A DNA stretch of 40,011 nt, taken from contig CAYVZU010000021.1 in NCBI GenBank assembly GCA_964455935.1, positions 1 through 40,011 on the forward strand, given 5' to 3'. The notes under the pieces were generated by a model. It was not told where the DNA came from and ran no database searches. It worked only from the letters and a program-made list of their open reading frames with translations. Made by a program: the position numbers and the translations under genes. Of the stretch, positions 32,784 to 40,011 are shown piece after piece; position 1 is the first letter of the stretch, and every line of letters starts with the position of its first letter. The stretch is from CAYVZU01 sp964455935 (GTDB taxonomy: Bacteria; Fibrobacterota; CAYVZU01).

Positions 32784-34467
32784 GGACTTTGACAAACGCC
32801 CATCCGGAATTCCCGGCGTAGGGAATGTTCCATGGGGAACACATTTTGGTTTGTTCTACAATTCATGGTTGGACATAACCAACCTTCTCGTTGCGTATTT
32901 TGAGGCTGGAATTAAGAATAACGAGCAATGCCTGTGGGTGGTGTCTTCTCCTATGGAGGCCAGCGATGCGAAAGAAGCGCTCAGGAAGGGGATAGATAGC
33001 CTTGATAGCCATATGAAAGCGGGCCAGGTGCAGGTGGCCGAATTTAGTCAATTGAACCGAATGGATGGCGAAGATGCAGCCGCAATTACCGCCTACATCA
33101 ATGCTGCGATTTTTCGAGGCTTCCGCGGCTTAAGGCTTGCCTGCAACGTCATTCCCGAAAAGCCCAGTCGCAAGGGGTACGCATGCTTTGGTGAGGAAGC
33201 CATTTGTGATGACAATGCCCTGGCCATATATGCGTATCCAAGGAAGGATCTTGATGCAGCGGGCATTATGAATATTGTCAAGAAGCACAGGCTTGCCTTG
33301 GTGAATAATGTCGGCAAATGGGAGGTACTGGAAAGCTCCGAGGCCCAGGTCTCCAGCGATGAACTGAAGAGGAACGAAAAGAAACTGCGCGGTGTTTTTC
33401 AAAACATGTCGGAGGGGTTTGCGTTCCACAGAATCGTACTGGACGATAATGGAGAACCGTGTGATTACATCTTTCTGGAAGTAAACGACGCATTCGAGAA
33501 ACTCACCAAACTCAAAGCCGGCAATGTCATCGGCAAGAGAGTCACGCAAGTATTGCCTGGAATCGAAAAAGACCCAACGGATTGGATAGGCAAGTACGGA
33601 TCGGTCGCCCTCAGTGGTAAGCCAATCAGCTTTGAAAGTTATGCTGCATCTCTTGGCAGGTGGTACTCGGTTTCGGCATTCAGTTCGCAAAGATGCTTTT
33701 TCGTGGCCATGTTTACCGATATCACGGAACGAAAGCAAATGGAAGATGCCTTGGAACGACGCGCAAAAGATCTTGCGGCGGCCAATAAGGAACTTGAGTC
33801 TTTCGCCTATTCCATTTCGCACGACCTCAGAGCGCCGCTGCGGGCCATGAAAAGTTTTAGCGGGATATTAATGGAAGACTATTCGGTGGAATTGAACGAG
33901 GATGCCAAATCGCTGATTCGCCATATCACAGCCTCGGCCGATAGAATGAACGCGTTGATCGAGGATATGCTGAATCTTGCCAAGATCTCACGCGAAACGA
34001 TGAAACCGGAAGAAATGGACTTGTCTTTAATTGCTGAGTCCGTTGTTTATGAGCTTCGACAGGCAGAACCAGCGAGAAATGTGGAAGCTGTTATTCCCAA
34101 TACACTGCCGACGTTCGCTGATCCGCGGTTGATGCATATTGCGCTCAGTAACCTCATTGGCAACGCCTGGAAGTATTCCGGCAAGAATCCCAAAAGCCGC
34201 ATTGAGATTGGAAGTCTTGAAAATGGGGGTGGGAAAGTCCTTTTCGTTCGGGATAATGGAGCTGGATTCGATATGAGTCACGCCAAAAAGCTTTTTGTGC
34301 CTTTTCAGCGTCTGCACCCGGACAGTCAATTTCCAGGGACCGGAATTGGGCTGGCGATTGTTCATAGGGTTATTCAACGACATAACGGCCGTATATGGGC
34401 CGAAAGTGAAATCGGGAAGGGCGCAACCTTCTACTTTACCTTGTCTGCTTCCGCAAAAACAGCCTGA
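32773..34467 (+). CDS. MEDS-PAS sensor histidine kinase
   Basis: This is a soluble kinase of 564 residues. Domains in order: a MEDS domain (WGTHFGLFYN to about 190); a PAS domain (~205-320, FQNMSEGFAFHRIVLDDNG to FTDITERK); a HisKA segment with the phospho-acceptor H350 in SISHDLRAPL; and a HATPase with N-box NLIGNAWKYSG, G1 DNGAGFD and G2 GTGIGLAIV. It has no transmembrane helix. The GTG start at 32773 is chosen because GGGGAG lies five bases upstream; an upstream ATG at 32746 is possible. No response regulator is adjacent, so the partner is elsewhere. Confidence 0.92.
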   Translation: MRNRDFDKRPSGIPGVGNVPWGTHFGLFYNSWLDITNLLVAYFEAGIKNNEQCLWVVSSPMEASDAKEALRKGIDSLDSHMKAGQVQVAEFSQLNRMDGEDAAAITAYINAAIFRGFRGLRLACNVIPEKPSRKGYACFGEEAICDDNALAIYAYPRKDLDAAGIMNIVKKHRLALVNNVGKWEVLESSEAQVSSDELKRNEKKLRGVFQNMSEGFAFHRIVLDDNGEPCDYIFLEVNDAFEKLTKLKAGNVIGKRVTQVLPGIEKDPTDWIGKYGSVALSGKPISFESYAASLGRWYSVSAFSSQRCFFVAMFTDITERKQMEDALERRAKDLAAANKELESFAYSISHDLRAPLRAMKSFSGILMEDYSVELNEDAKSLIRHITASADRMNALIEDMLNLAKISRETMKPEEMDLSLIAESVVYELRQAEPARNVEAVIPNTLPTFADPRLMHIALSNLIGNAWKYSGKNPKSRIEIGSLENGGGKVLFVRDNGAGFDMSHAKKLFVPFQRLHPDSQFPGTGIGLAIVHRVIQRHNGRIWAESEIGKGATFYFTLSASAKTA

Positions 34468-34688
34468 TCGGAAAAAACACCACACTTGCTCTGTCACGGC
34501 CGAAAAGCCTGAATGCACAAAGCTGCTGCCTTGTGGGTCATCCAGAGTATTACAGGAAATTCAGGTTCAGGAATGTGTTAGGGCTGGTGCACGAGGGTGT
34601 GCCGCGGAATTCTTTTTCGTTCTGTCTTTCAATGGGCCTATTCCGCAACGTACTGTTATATTTCACGAGGGATTCAAAGTCGATGGAT

Positions 34689-34853
34689 AGAGCGCATCTC
34701 AAAAAGGCTTTCTGGCATCGCCCGGCTGCAAACGCCGCAAGCTTCGTTGCGCTCCATCGGCGTATCTCCCTCGGATACGCCTGCTTCGCGCGCCTTGCCT
34801 GCGTCGTTTTCGCACGGGCTTCGGCCCGCGCAATCCTTTTTGAGATGCGCTCT
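34689..34853. mobile_element. MITE-like element with perfect 19-bp terminal inverted repeats
   Basis: The arms AGAGCGCATCTCAAAAAGG (34689-34707) and its exact inverse complement (34835-34853) enclose about 127 bases rich in hairpins. These include GGCGTATC...GATACGCC, GCAA...TTGC and CGGGC-TTCG-GCCCG. No transposase lies inside. The sequence could be a miniature transposable element or a structured RNA. Frames crossing it look random. No target-site duplication is obvious. Confidence 0.65.
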
Positions 34854-34876
34854 ACTCACGTCTGCTCGAAAGAATC

Positions 34877-35010
34877 ATGAAACCACAGAGAAACACCCAG
34901 GCCGGAGAAGAGGACACAGAGCGAAAAGATCTGCTCCGGCGCGGTGCGCGCCAGAAAGATTTCCCTCTGTGTCCTCATTCTTAACTTGGATTTCTCTCTT
35001 GTGGTTTCAT
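34877..35010. repeat. Nested CCACAGAG / GGACACAGAG hairpin repeat
   Basis: The outer arms ATGAAACCACAGAGAAA (34877-34893) and TTTCTCTCTTGTGGTTTCAT (34991-35010) are nearly complementary. The inner arms GAGGACACAGAGCGAAA (34910 on) and ATTTCCCTCTGTGTCCTC (34959-34976) pair within them, around GGCGC...GCGCC. GCCGGAG (34901-34907) can alternatively pair with CTCCGGC (34934-34940), which would break the inner stem. Confidence 0.75.
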
Positions 35011-35058
35011 GGGAACCTGTGTAGTTATGTCCCCGAAAGGTAGGGTTCCAAGGCACTC

Positions 35059-35490
35059 TCAGACATCCAGGACCACTTGGGCGCAGTAACCCTCCGGAGT
35101 TTTTTCCACGACCAAACCATGCAAAGTCACCGCTTTTACATCAAGGCCCAGATGGTGCCGGGCCGGATCGATTTCTTCACCTTTTGCCTTGGCCCTCAAA
35201 ATATGCGAGGGTGGAATGCCGCCGATCTTCACCGATCCCAACCGGAGGACGAGCGATTCCGCATCTTTGAAGTAGATCAACTCCTCAAGAAATTTGCAGA
35301 GCAGCAGATCCTCGAACCTATCTTCAACCTGAATGGAACGGGTCAAGCGATCCGCAATGCTCTCCGGGTTTTCGATCATAAGGGACAGGACCGCATCCCA
35401 AGCTGATTTGAAAGTCTCCTCCAGCGTGCGCCCACACGCGCGAAAGGCCACATCCCCAAGTGCAATCTCTTCCAGGAACTCAAATGGCAT
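35059..35490 (-). CDS. Archease (RtcB ligase cofactor protein)
   Basis: This 143-residue protein is an archease. It starts MPFEFLEEIALGDVAFRACGRTLEETFKSAWDA, here noted as the FEFLEE start and the GRTLEE motif. LLLCKFLEELIYFKD is the central helix, GEEIDPARHHLGLDVKAVT the metal-site region, and VVLDV the end. Archease speeds guanylylation of the RNA ligase RtcB. It has an intact reading frame and lies two bases after the stop codon of the rtcB remnant, the standard rtcB-archease order. With that ligase gene deleted, archease either serves another RtcB elsewhere or is a relic. Confidence 0.92.
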   Translation of the reverse strand: MPFEFLEEIALGDVAFRACGRTLEETFKSAWDAVLSLMIENPESIADRLTRSIQVEDRFEDLLLCKFLEELIYFKDAESLVLRLGSVKIGGIPPSHILRAKAKGEEIDPARHHLGLDVKAVTLHGLVVEKTPEGYCAQVVLDV

Positions 35491-35492
35491 GA

Positions 35493-36040
35493 TCAGCCCT
35501 TGACGTTACCCACCGGAACAAGGCGGGCTCCTTTTGCTTCCCATCAATACTGTGGCGTTCCAGTTTTGCCGTGTTGTGAGCCACATCATAGACTTGATGA
35601 AGACCCAAATCCTGCGGCGATTTCCCCAGCACGTCCGAAAAGACTTCGCGAATACTGTGAAGGATCATCTGCCGGTTTGCGAAGGACATATTGGTGGCAC
35701 ATTTCATGGCTGCAAAGTATTCCTGGCCCGGCCGCGAGAGAAAAGGCGCGCAGGCTAGTTCCCGATCCGGGACCTGGAACCGGCTAGTCATGGCGGGCAG
35801 AAAAGCATGAATAAAGTCCGATGCCACTTGGTGGCCGAACCCACGGCTCCCGCAGTGGAACATGATCATGACCTGGTTGGGACGGGAGATCCCGAAGGCT
35901 TTGGCCAAGTTTGAATCCAAAATATTCTCCGGCCTGGCTACCTGAATTTCCAGATAATGGTTTCCCGACCCCAACGTGCCAAGTTGGTGCAAGCCCCGTC
36001 CTGAACCAGTCGATGCGACCGAGAGCATTGTTTCCAGATT
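35493..36040 (-). pseudogene. rtcB: rtcB RNA ligase remnant
   Basis: Recognisable RtcB sequence starts near GRGLHQLGTLGSGNHYLEIQ and continues through MIMFHCGSRGFGHQ to LHQVYDVAHNTAKLERHSIDGK. RtcB is normally about 480 residues. The N-terminal part with the metal-binding start is missing. After SIDGK the expected VHRKGATRAF and HGAGR segments (with the guanylylated histidine) are absent. In another frame the DNA reads ARLVPVGNVKG and a TGA stop at 35493, which looks like the authentic RtcB C-terminus. The gene therefore has a 5' truncation and an internal deletion with a frame change. It cannot be active. Confidence 0.85.
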
Positions 36041-36064
36041 TCCCTTCCTCAACTTGCCTTTTCC

Positions 36065-36091
36065 TTGACACCTGCAATCGTTTAGTATAGA
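36065..36091 (+). promoter_or_regulatory. Putative promoter of the T9SS cargo gene
   Basis: A perfect TTGACA (36065-36070) is followed 15 bases later by TATAGA (36086-36091); TAGACT two bases on gives a 17-base spacer. The ATG is at 36159 with an AGGGAGG ribosome-binding site. Confidence 0.4.
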
Positions 36092-36158
36092 CTTTAAACA
36101 TAGGATTAAGGATGAAATCAGAGCCAAATTGAAGCGATTAAAATAACAGGGAGGCCCC

Positions 36159-37910
36159 ATGTTGCAGCTTATGATTTTGGTTCTCTATTGCTGCATTGCC
36201 CCGGTTGTTGCAGGGGAATGCACGAACTGGCAGCAGGCTCACCCCGAGTGGGTTTTCTGCGATGACTTCGAAGACGGCACGGCTCTGGTCAGAACGGGCC
36301 GTTATTTCGAATACGACAACAACGCCGGCGATTTCGCCCCAATCAGTGGCGTTGGAATGAATGGCTCAATTGGAATGCGGACCATTTTCCAGGTCGGTGA
36401 AGTCACTGCCGGCAGCATCAAACTTGGTTTCGGTCGCAATCCAATTGGCTACATGAACAAGGGAATCTGCTCGAGCGAAGACTTTCGCGAGATCTACTAC
36501 CGCATGTATCTGAAAATGGAGGACGGCTGGGACGGCGATCCGGCCAAGCTCTCGCGCGCAACCGTTTTTGCCAATGCCAACTGGGGCCAGGCCATGATCG
36601 CCCATCTGTGGGGAAACGGCGCCAAGCAGCTCCTGATCGATCCGGCCAGTTGCGTGAGCCCTGACAATACGGTTCGATGCAACACGTACAACGACTTTGC
36701 CAATCTTGCGTGGCTTGGCAATCGCTCGGGCATTACCCCGGTGTTCGACATTTCCTATTCCGGGCGCTGGTTCTGCATCGAAGCCCATGTGAAGCTGAAC
36801 GATCCGGGCATGAGCAACGGAATTCAGGAGTTCTGGATCGATGGGAACCTGGAGGCAAGCAGGTCGGACCTCAACTTCGTGTATGGCTACAATGCGTACG
36901 CAATCAATGCCATTTTCTTCGAGAACTACTGGAATTCCGGCTCGATCAAGCAGCAGCAAAGATTTTTCGACAACATCGTGGTGTCGCGCAAACCCATAGG
37001 ACAGATGGTGACTCCAACGGCCGATGTCACGCCTCCATTTGCAGGCGGCTACTCCCCCGCCAAGGGAGCCACCAATGTGGCCACCGATGCAACCATCAGC
37101 TTCCACGTGCAAGATGTAGGTGATGGTGTAAACAGCGCGAGCATTAAGCTGCGCGTCAACGGACTGTATGTTACCCCGACCATCACGGGCACGCCGGCCG
37201 ACTATCTTGTGACCTACAAGCCTGCCGCTGGATTTGTGAATGGCAGCACGGTTAACATAAGCATCGATGCGGCGGATTTGAGTCTGTCGGCCAATGCGAT
37301 GGCAACCGATAGCTACGCGTTCGTCGTTGCCAGCCAGCCCACGCAAAGCGATGTCACCCCGCCCGTGGCCGGCTGCTTTAGTCCATCCAAGGGCGCCACC
37401 AATGTGTCACCCTCAACGACCATGAGCTTCTGCCTAACCGACCAGGGCAAGGGAGTGGATGCGGCCTCGGTCGTGCTCAAAATCAATGGCGTCAAGGTTG
37501 CGGCAACCATCACCGGCTCGCCCGACAACCTGTTGGTTACATACAAACCGGCCGCAGGATTCGCCCAACGCTCAACCGTACGCGTGACAATCAATGCGTC
37601 CGATCTGGCCAGCCCGGCGAATGTGATGGCCACCGTCTCCTATAGCTTTAAGACAGGCCGCAGGACGGCCAAGGAAGCCACCTTTCGGATTCTGCCGAAC
37701 CCCAGCCTTGGAATTGGGCTCAATGCAAGCGAGCTGTCGGACGCGAGCATCGAAATCCGTGGTTTTGACGGCAGTCGGCTTTATCAATCAGGCCTGAACC
37801 AGCAGGGCTCCTTCGTTGTTGGAACCGGGAGCAAGTCGCAAGGCGTGTATCTTGCGGTGCTCAAGACCAACGGCCGGACAGTTGTAAAGAAAGTCTGCTT
37901 CCTCAAATAG
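36159..37910 (+). CDS. Secreted T9SS cargo: jelly-roll domain, two Ig-like domains, sorting domain
   Basis: This protein has 583 residues. A signal peptide (MLQLMILVLYCCIAPVVAG) is followed by a ~270-residue beta-rich domain (CDDFEDGTALVRTGRYFEYD, YYRMYLKMEDGW, RFFDNIVVSRKPIG) that resembles LamG/polysaccharide-lyase-like jelly rolls. Next come two homologous Big_5/SbsA-type Ig-like repeats (SPAKGATNV and SPSKGATNV starts, each with LVTYKPAAGF). The C-terminal ~70 residues (ILPNP to GVYLAVLKTNGRTVVKKVCFLK, here split) fit a type A T9SS sorting domain. Export and cleavage or anchoring at the outer membrane follow from that domain. The substrate is unknown, though a polysaccharide is likely. 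Confidence 0.82.
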   Translation: MLQLMILVLYCCIAPVVAGECTNWQQAHPEWVFCDDFEDGTALVRTGRYFEYDNNAGDFAPISGVGMNGSIGMRTIFQVGEVTAGSIKLGFGRNPIGYMNKGICSSEDFREIYYRMYLKMEDGWDGDPAKLSRATVFANANWGQAMIAHLWGNGAKQLLIDPASCVSPDNTVRCNTYNDFANLAWLGNRSGITPVFDISYSGRWFCIEAHVKLNDPGMSNGIQEFWIDGNLEASRSDLNFVYGYNAYAINAIFFENYWNSGSIKQQQRFFDNIVVSRKPIGQMVTPTADVTPPFAGGYSPAKGATNVATDATISFHVQDVGDGVNSASIKLRVNGLYVTPTITGTPADYLVTYKPAAGFVNGSTVNISIDAADLSLSANAMATDSYAFVVASQPTQSDVTPPVAGCFSPSKGATNVSPSTTMSFCLTDQGKGVDAASVVLKINGVKVAATITGSPDNLLVTYKPAAGFAQRSTVRVTINASDLASPANVMATVSYSFKTGRRTAKEATFRILPNPSLGIGLNASELSDASIEIRGFDGSRLYQSGLNQQGSFVVGTGSKSQGVYLAVLKTNGRTVVKKVCFLK

Positions 37911-37943
37911 GGTCTGAGCGGGTTTCAATTCGCGCGTGAGCAG

Positions 37944-37977
37944 AGAAGGGCGGCTGCCGGGCCGCTCTTCTTGTTTT
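37944..37977 (+). terminator. Rho-independent terminator
   Basis: AGAAGGGCGGC (37944-37954) pairs with GCCGCTCTTCT (37961-37971) with one G-T pair. The T-rich TTGTTTTG follows. It ends the T9SS cargo gene. Confidence 0.75.
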
Positions 37978-38051
37978 GCGTGCTGATGCGGTTTTTGGAA
38001 AAGTAAAAATCGACTGGATGTCCGGGATCACGTGGATTTCATGACTGACAA

Positions 38052-38072
38052 CAAAATCCTGTCATCCTGTCA
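38052..38072. repeat. CCTGTCATCCTGTCAAA-type repeat
   Basis: AAAATCCTGTCATCCTGTCAA holds two copies of TCCTGTCA, of a type I recall from intergenic DNA of many bacteria. It lies between the cargo-gene terminator and the transposase remnant. Confidence 0.55.
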
Positions 38073-38086
38073 AATTCAATTTTGAT

Positions 38087-38147
38087 GTGTGGCCGCGAAT
38101 TCATTCCCGGTGGTTTCAGGAATGCCAAGAATGACTTTAGGCCACAC
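38087..38147. repeat. Inverted repeat GTGTGGCC...GGCCACAC
   Basis: Perfect 8-bp arms (38087-38094, 38140-38147) enclose a second stem, CATTCC...GGAATG. There is no T-run. It may be the end of a mobile element or a stable RNA hairpin. Confidence 0.5.
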
Positions 38148-38306
38148 CCGCCGTCGAAGTCACCAACAATTCAATTCGTAAATAGGGCCCGTTGAATATT
38201 CCCTTATTGATTGCGATTTGTCTATGAGGAATTGTCTTTTTGGTGTATATTGTTCGAACAGGAAGTGCACGGAAAGTGCTTGAGAATCAAAATCCTTGGA
38301 TGAACA

Positions 38307-38884
38307 ATGTACCAGAACCCGCGTAATCCGCAGCAAACAGAGCTTGAATTTGTCGATTTCGAAACGCCCTTCAACCGTCAACTTCGCAAGGACAATCGGC
38401 GCCGCAAGACATTCGCTATCCGACCGATGTGGGCATTCTCAATGAGGCTCGGGCGATGACGGAGTTGCTGATTGATAAGCTTTGGGGTGCGGAACCGCGC
38501 TCTACGAATGAGCGGAAGCCACGGACGTATCGGCGCAAAGCACGTTCTGCATATCTGTCTTTCATACGTCATCGACGACCAAGTTGGCGACAGATCCGCA
38601 AGGCACTGCGCCGGCAACTTGGCTATGTTGGGCGGAACCTGAAAACGATCAGTGCGATGGCAGATGTTACATCCCTTTCGGTACCGGACCCATCGCACTA
38701 TAGAAAGTTACTGGTTCTTGCAGAGGTATATCGACAACAGAGCCTTTTGCGCGAGCAGAGGATGTTGTCGTCTTTTCTGGAGCGCCTGGGTGAGATGGAA
38801 TCAATCAGAGAGCATGCTCGTCAGCGTAAAGTTGGACCTGGTCTGATGAGTTGTTCAGTAGGCCCTACAGATGTTATTAAATAG
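38307..38884 (+). pseudogene. IS5-type transposase remnant with internal deletions
   Basis: ATG 38307 opens the typical N-terminus of an IS5-family DDE transposase (QQTELEFVDFETPFNRQLRKDN). About 30 bases before GTG 38429 the homology jumps, in another frame, to the mid-protein part IRYPTDVGILNEAR ... KPRTYRRKARSAYL ... RQLGYVGRNLK, so roughly 150 residues are missing. Near the end, another frame (38820-38846) reads VSVKLDLV, like the later FGAKLDL segment. Further sequence (RPIVRGK) is absent. The catalytic core is incomplete, so it is dead. I did not identify terminal inverted repeats. Confidence 0.75.
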
Positions 38885-39023
38885 TACAAGAAGAATTTTC
38901 ATGAATGTATAAACCCAAATTCAAGCCTTTGACCTGCCATTTGGCAGAATCTTTGGGGATAATAGCTGCAAAAATAGTATGATTATGGGAAAAGATAACC
39001 CTAAATGGTTGAGGAAATTAATC

Positions 39024-40011
39024 ATGCCATTAAAATTCAAGCTAATAACAATCGGTATTATACCAGGCTTAGTTGTATCTCTGCTCTATATGTTCACTAC
39101 TATAATAATTAATCCGCAAGATGCAGACAGAACCGCATTAATTCATGTTGTGGGAACAATAATCGTGATATTGTGTTCTATAGGAACCACCAAAATTGCC
39201 ATAGGAGTTTTTGGCAAACTGGCTAAAGTAAACACCCTTATTGATTTTTACATCAAAGGTATAGCTGCCGACAAATCAGAGGAGAATACAACGGCAGACT
39301 GTTTGGAAATGGCAATAACAAGTATTGGCGAATTGGGAATGAATTTGAATAAAATGGTGGAAAATATCTCCAGCACAAACAATAGGCTATCGGTATTAAT
39401 AAAGGAATTTTCACAGTTTGTTGTTAATTTGGCTTCGAACGCGGAAGGAATGACTGTGCAAGCCATTGGCGTTGCATCGGCCGTAGAGAGAGGCTCTTCG
39501 AATATAAATAATATGTCGGCAGCCGCCGAGAAAATGTCCGCCTCGGTAAATATAATGGCAAACGCAACGGAAGAGATGAGTTCGTCGATTAAAGAGGTTG
39601 CGGAAAATTGCGGTAAAGAAGTCCGGAGCGCCGCAGAGGCTCACGGAAAGACAGATAAAACTATTGTCGCCATGGAACAATTAAAGAATACCTCGGATAA
39701 AATTGGCTTGATCCTGGAAGTAATAACCGATATTGCCGATAAAACAAATCTTCTATCATTGAACGCAACCATCGAAGCCGCGTCGGCAGGTGAAGCTGGC
39801 AAAGGATTTGCCGTTGTAGCCAACGAAGTCAAGGAACTTTCAAAACAAACAGCGCGCTCTGTTGTGGAAGTAAAGGAACAGATTGACGAAATTCGGGATA
39901 ATACGAAGAATGCAATGACGTCGGCAATTGAAATAAAAAATGCCATTACCGATGTGAATACAATTTCCGAAAATGTCATGTTTGCGTTAGAACAACAATC
40001 GTCCGCTGTAA
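39024..40011 (+). CDS. Methyl-accepting chemotaxis protein (3' partial)
   Basis: The frame runs off the right edge with 329 codons visible. Two N-terminal transmembrane helices (about 4-28 and 37-60) are separated by only ~8 residues, so there is no periplasmic ligand domain. A HAMP-like helix and a long coiled-coil follow. The cytoplasmic signalling tip is DIADKTNLLSLNATIEAASA followed by GEAGKGFAVVANEV. Such receptors control CheA and flagellar or type IV pilus behaviour; no che genes are in view. GAGGA lies eight bases before ATG 39024. The gene is far more AT-rich than most of the window, which suggests foreign origin. Confidence 0.92.
   Translation, partial: MPLKFKLITIGIIPGLVVSLLYMFTTIIINPQDADRTALIHVVGTIIVILCSIGTTKIAIGVFGKLAKVNTLIDFYIKGIAADKSEENTTADCLEMAITSIGELGMNLNKMVENISSTNNRLSVLIKEFSQFVVNLASNAEGMTVQAIGVASAVERGSSNINNMSAAAEKMSASVNIMANATEEMSSSIKEVAENCGKEVRSAAEAHGKTDKTIVAMEQLKNTSDKIGLILEVITDIADKTNLLSLNATIEAASAGEAGKGFAVVANEVKELSKQTARSVVEVKEQIDEIRDNTKNAMTSAIEIKNAITDVNTISENVMFALEQQSSAV

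Larger units (their letters stand above)
34468..35058. other. 591-base intergenic region with two structured elements
   Basis: Between the kinase and archease there is no convincing gene. The region holds the MITE-like element (34689-34853) and the nested hairpin (34877-35010). The 220 bases before the MITE-like element contain nothing I recognise. Confidence 0.6.
37911..38306. other. 396-base intergenic region
   Basis: It holds a terminator, the CCTGTCAT repeat and an inverted repeat, listed separately. The final ~160 bases are AT-richer and lead into the transposase remnant. No gene is visible. Confidence 0.6.

Noticed and set aside
34597..35043. 148-codon plus-strand frame through the MITE-like element
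   Set aside because: It crosses two inverted-repeat structures, has no ribosome-binding site, and its protein looks like translated hairpins.
38935..38950. Small hairpin CTGCC-ATTT-GGCAG before the chemoreceptor
   Set aside because: It is short and only weakly followed by T residues, so neither a terminator nor an operator can be claimed.
1..40011. CRISPR array or tRNA/rRNA genes
   Set aside because: No direct repeats with regular spacers and no cloverleaf or rRNA-like sequence were seen; the repeats present are imperfect tandem or inverted words.

Overview
The window looks like a chromosome segment of a free-living Gram-negative bacterium, most likely from the FCB superphylum (Bacteroidota, Fibrobacterota and relatives). 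The evidence is a type IX secretion (T9SS) sorting domain at the end of the secreted protein at 36159-37910, several upstream elements close to the TAnnTTTG -7 box used in that group, and a giant repeat-built surface protein. The phylum is an inference; nothing here fixes it. Most of the window is GC-rich. Two parts look more AT-rich by eye: roughly the first 7 kb of the giant gene, and the chemoreceptor gene at the right end.

Layout. (1) 2-12040: the 3' part of a giant gene for an Ig-like/beta-helix surface protein, open at the left edge. queF follows 10 bases later. (2) 12662-17222: arginine biosynthesis (argB, argD, argF) interleaved with a cyclic-nucleotide-binding protein and a single-domain response regulator. 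(3) 17346-23394: a small PC4-like protein, DNA primase, an L,D-transpeptidase with an NTF2-like tail, and an 871-residue cytoplasmic coiled-coil protein closed by a strong terminator. (4) 23516-29579: hflX, then a DUF58 / BatA-like pair, a diguanylate cyclase and aroE. (5) Minus strand 29590-31557: moxR, which is the usual partner of the DUF58/Bat genes but sits apart here; a STAS protein; and an AMMECR1 protein. (6) 32184-34467: two MEDS-domain sensors in tandem, the second fused to PAS and histidine kinase domains. (7) 34468-40011: accessory DNA holding a MITE-like element, a nested hairpin repeat, archease beside a deleted rtcB, the T9SS cargo protein, a deleted IS5-type transposase and an AT-rich chemoreceptor cut by the right edge.

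The genes cover amino-acid and shikimate biosynthesis, replication, cell-envelope work (L,D-transpeptidase, MoxR-DUF58-Bat) and signalling (c-di-GMP, cNMP, STAS, MEDS sensors, chemotaxis).

The most unusual feature is intergenic. At least six unrelated low-complexity or palindromic repeat families occur once or twice each. Several touch the 3' ends of genes so closely that the repeat supplies the stop codon (aroE, moxR, the BatA-like gene). Other points worth checking are the apparent leaderless starts of dnaG and hflX, a probable ATT start for the STAS gene, and the rtcB remnant that keeps its last codons beside an intact archease.
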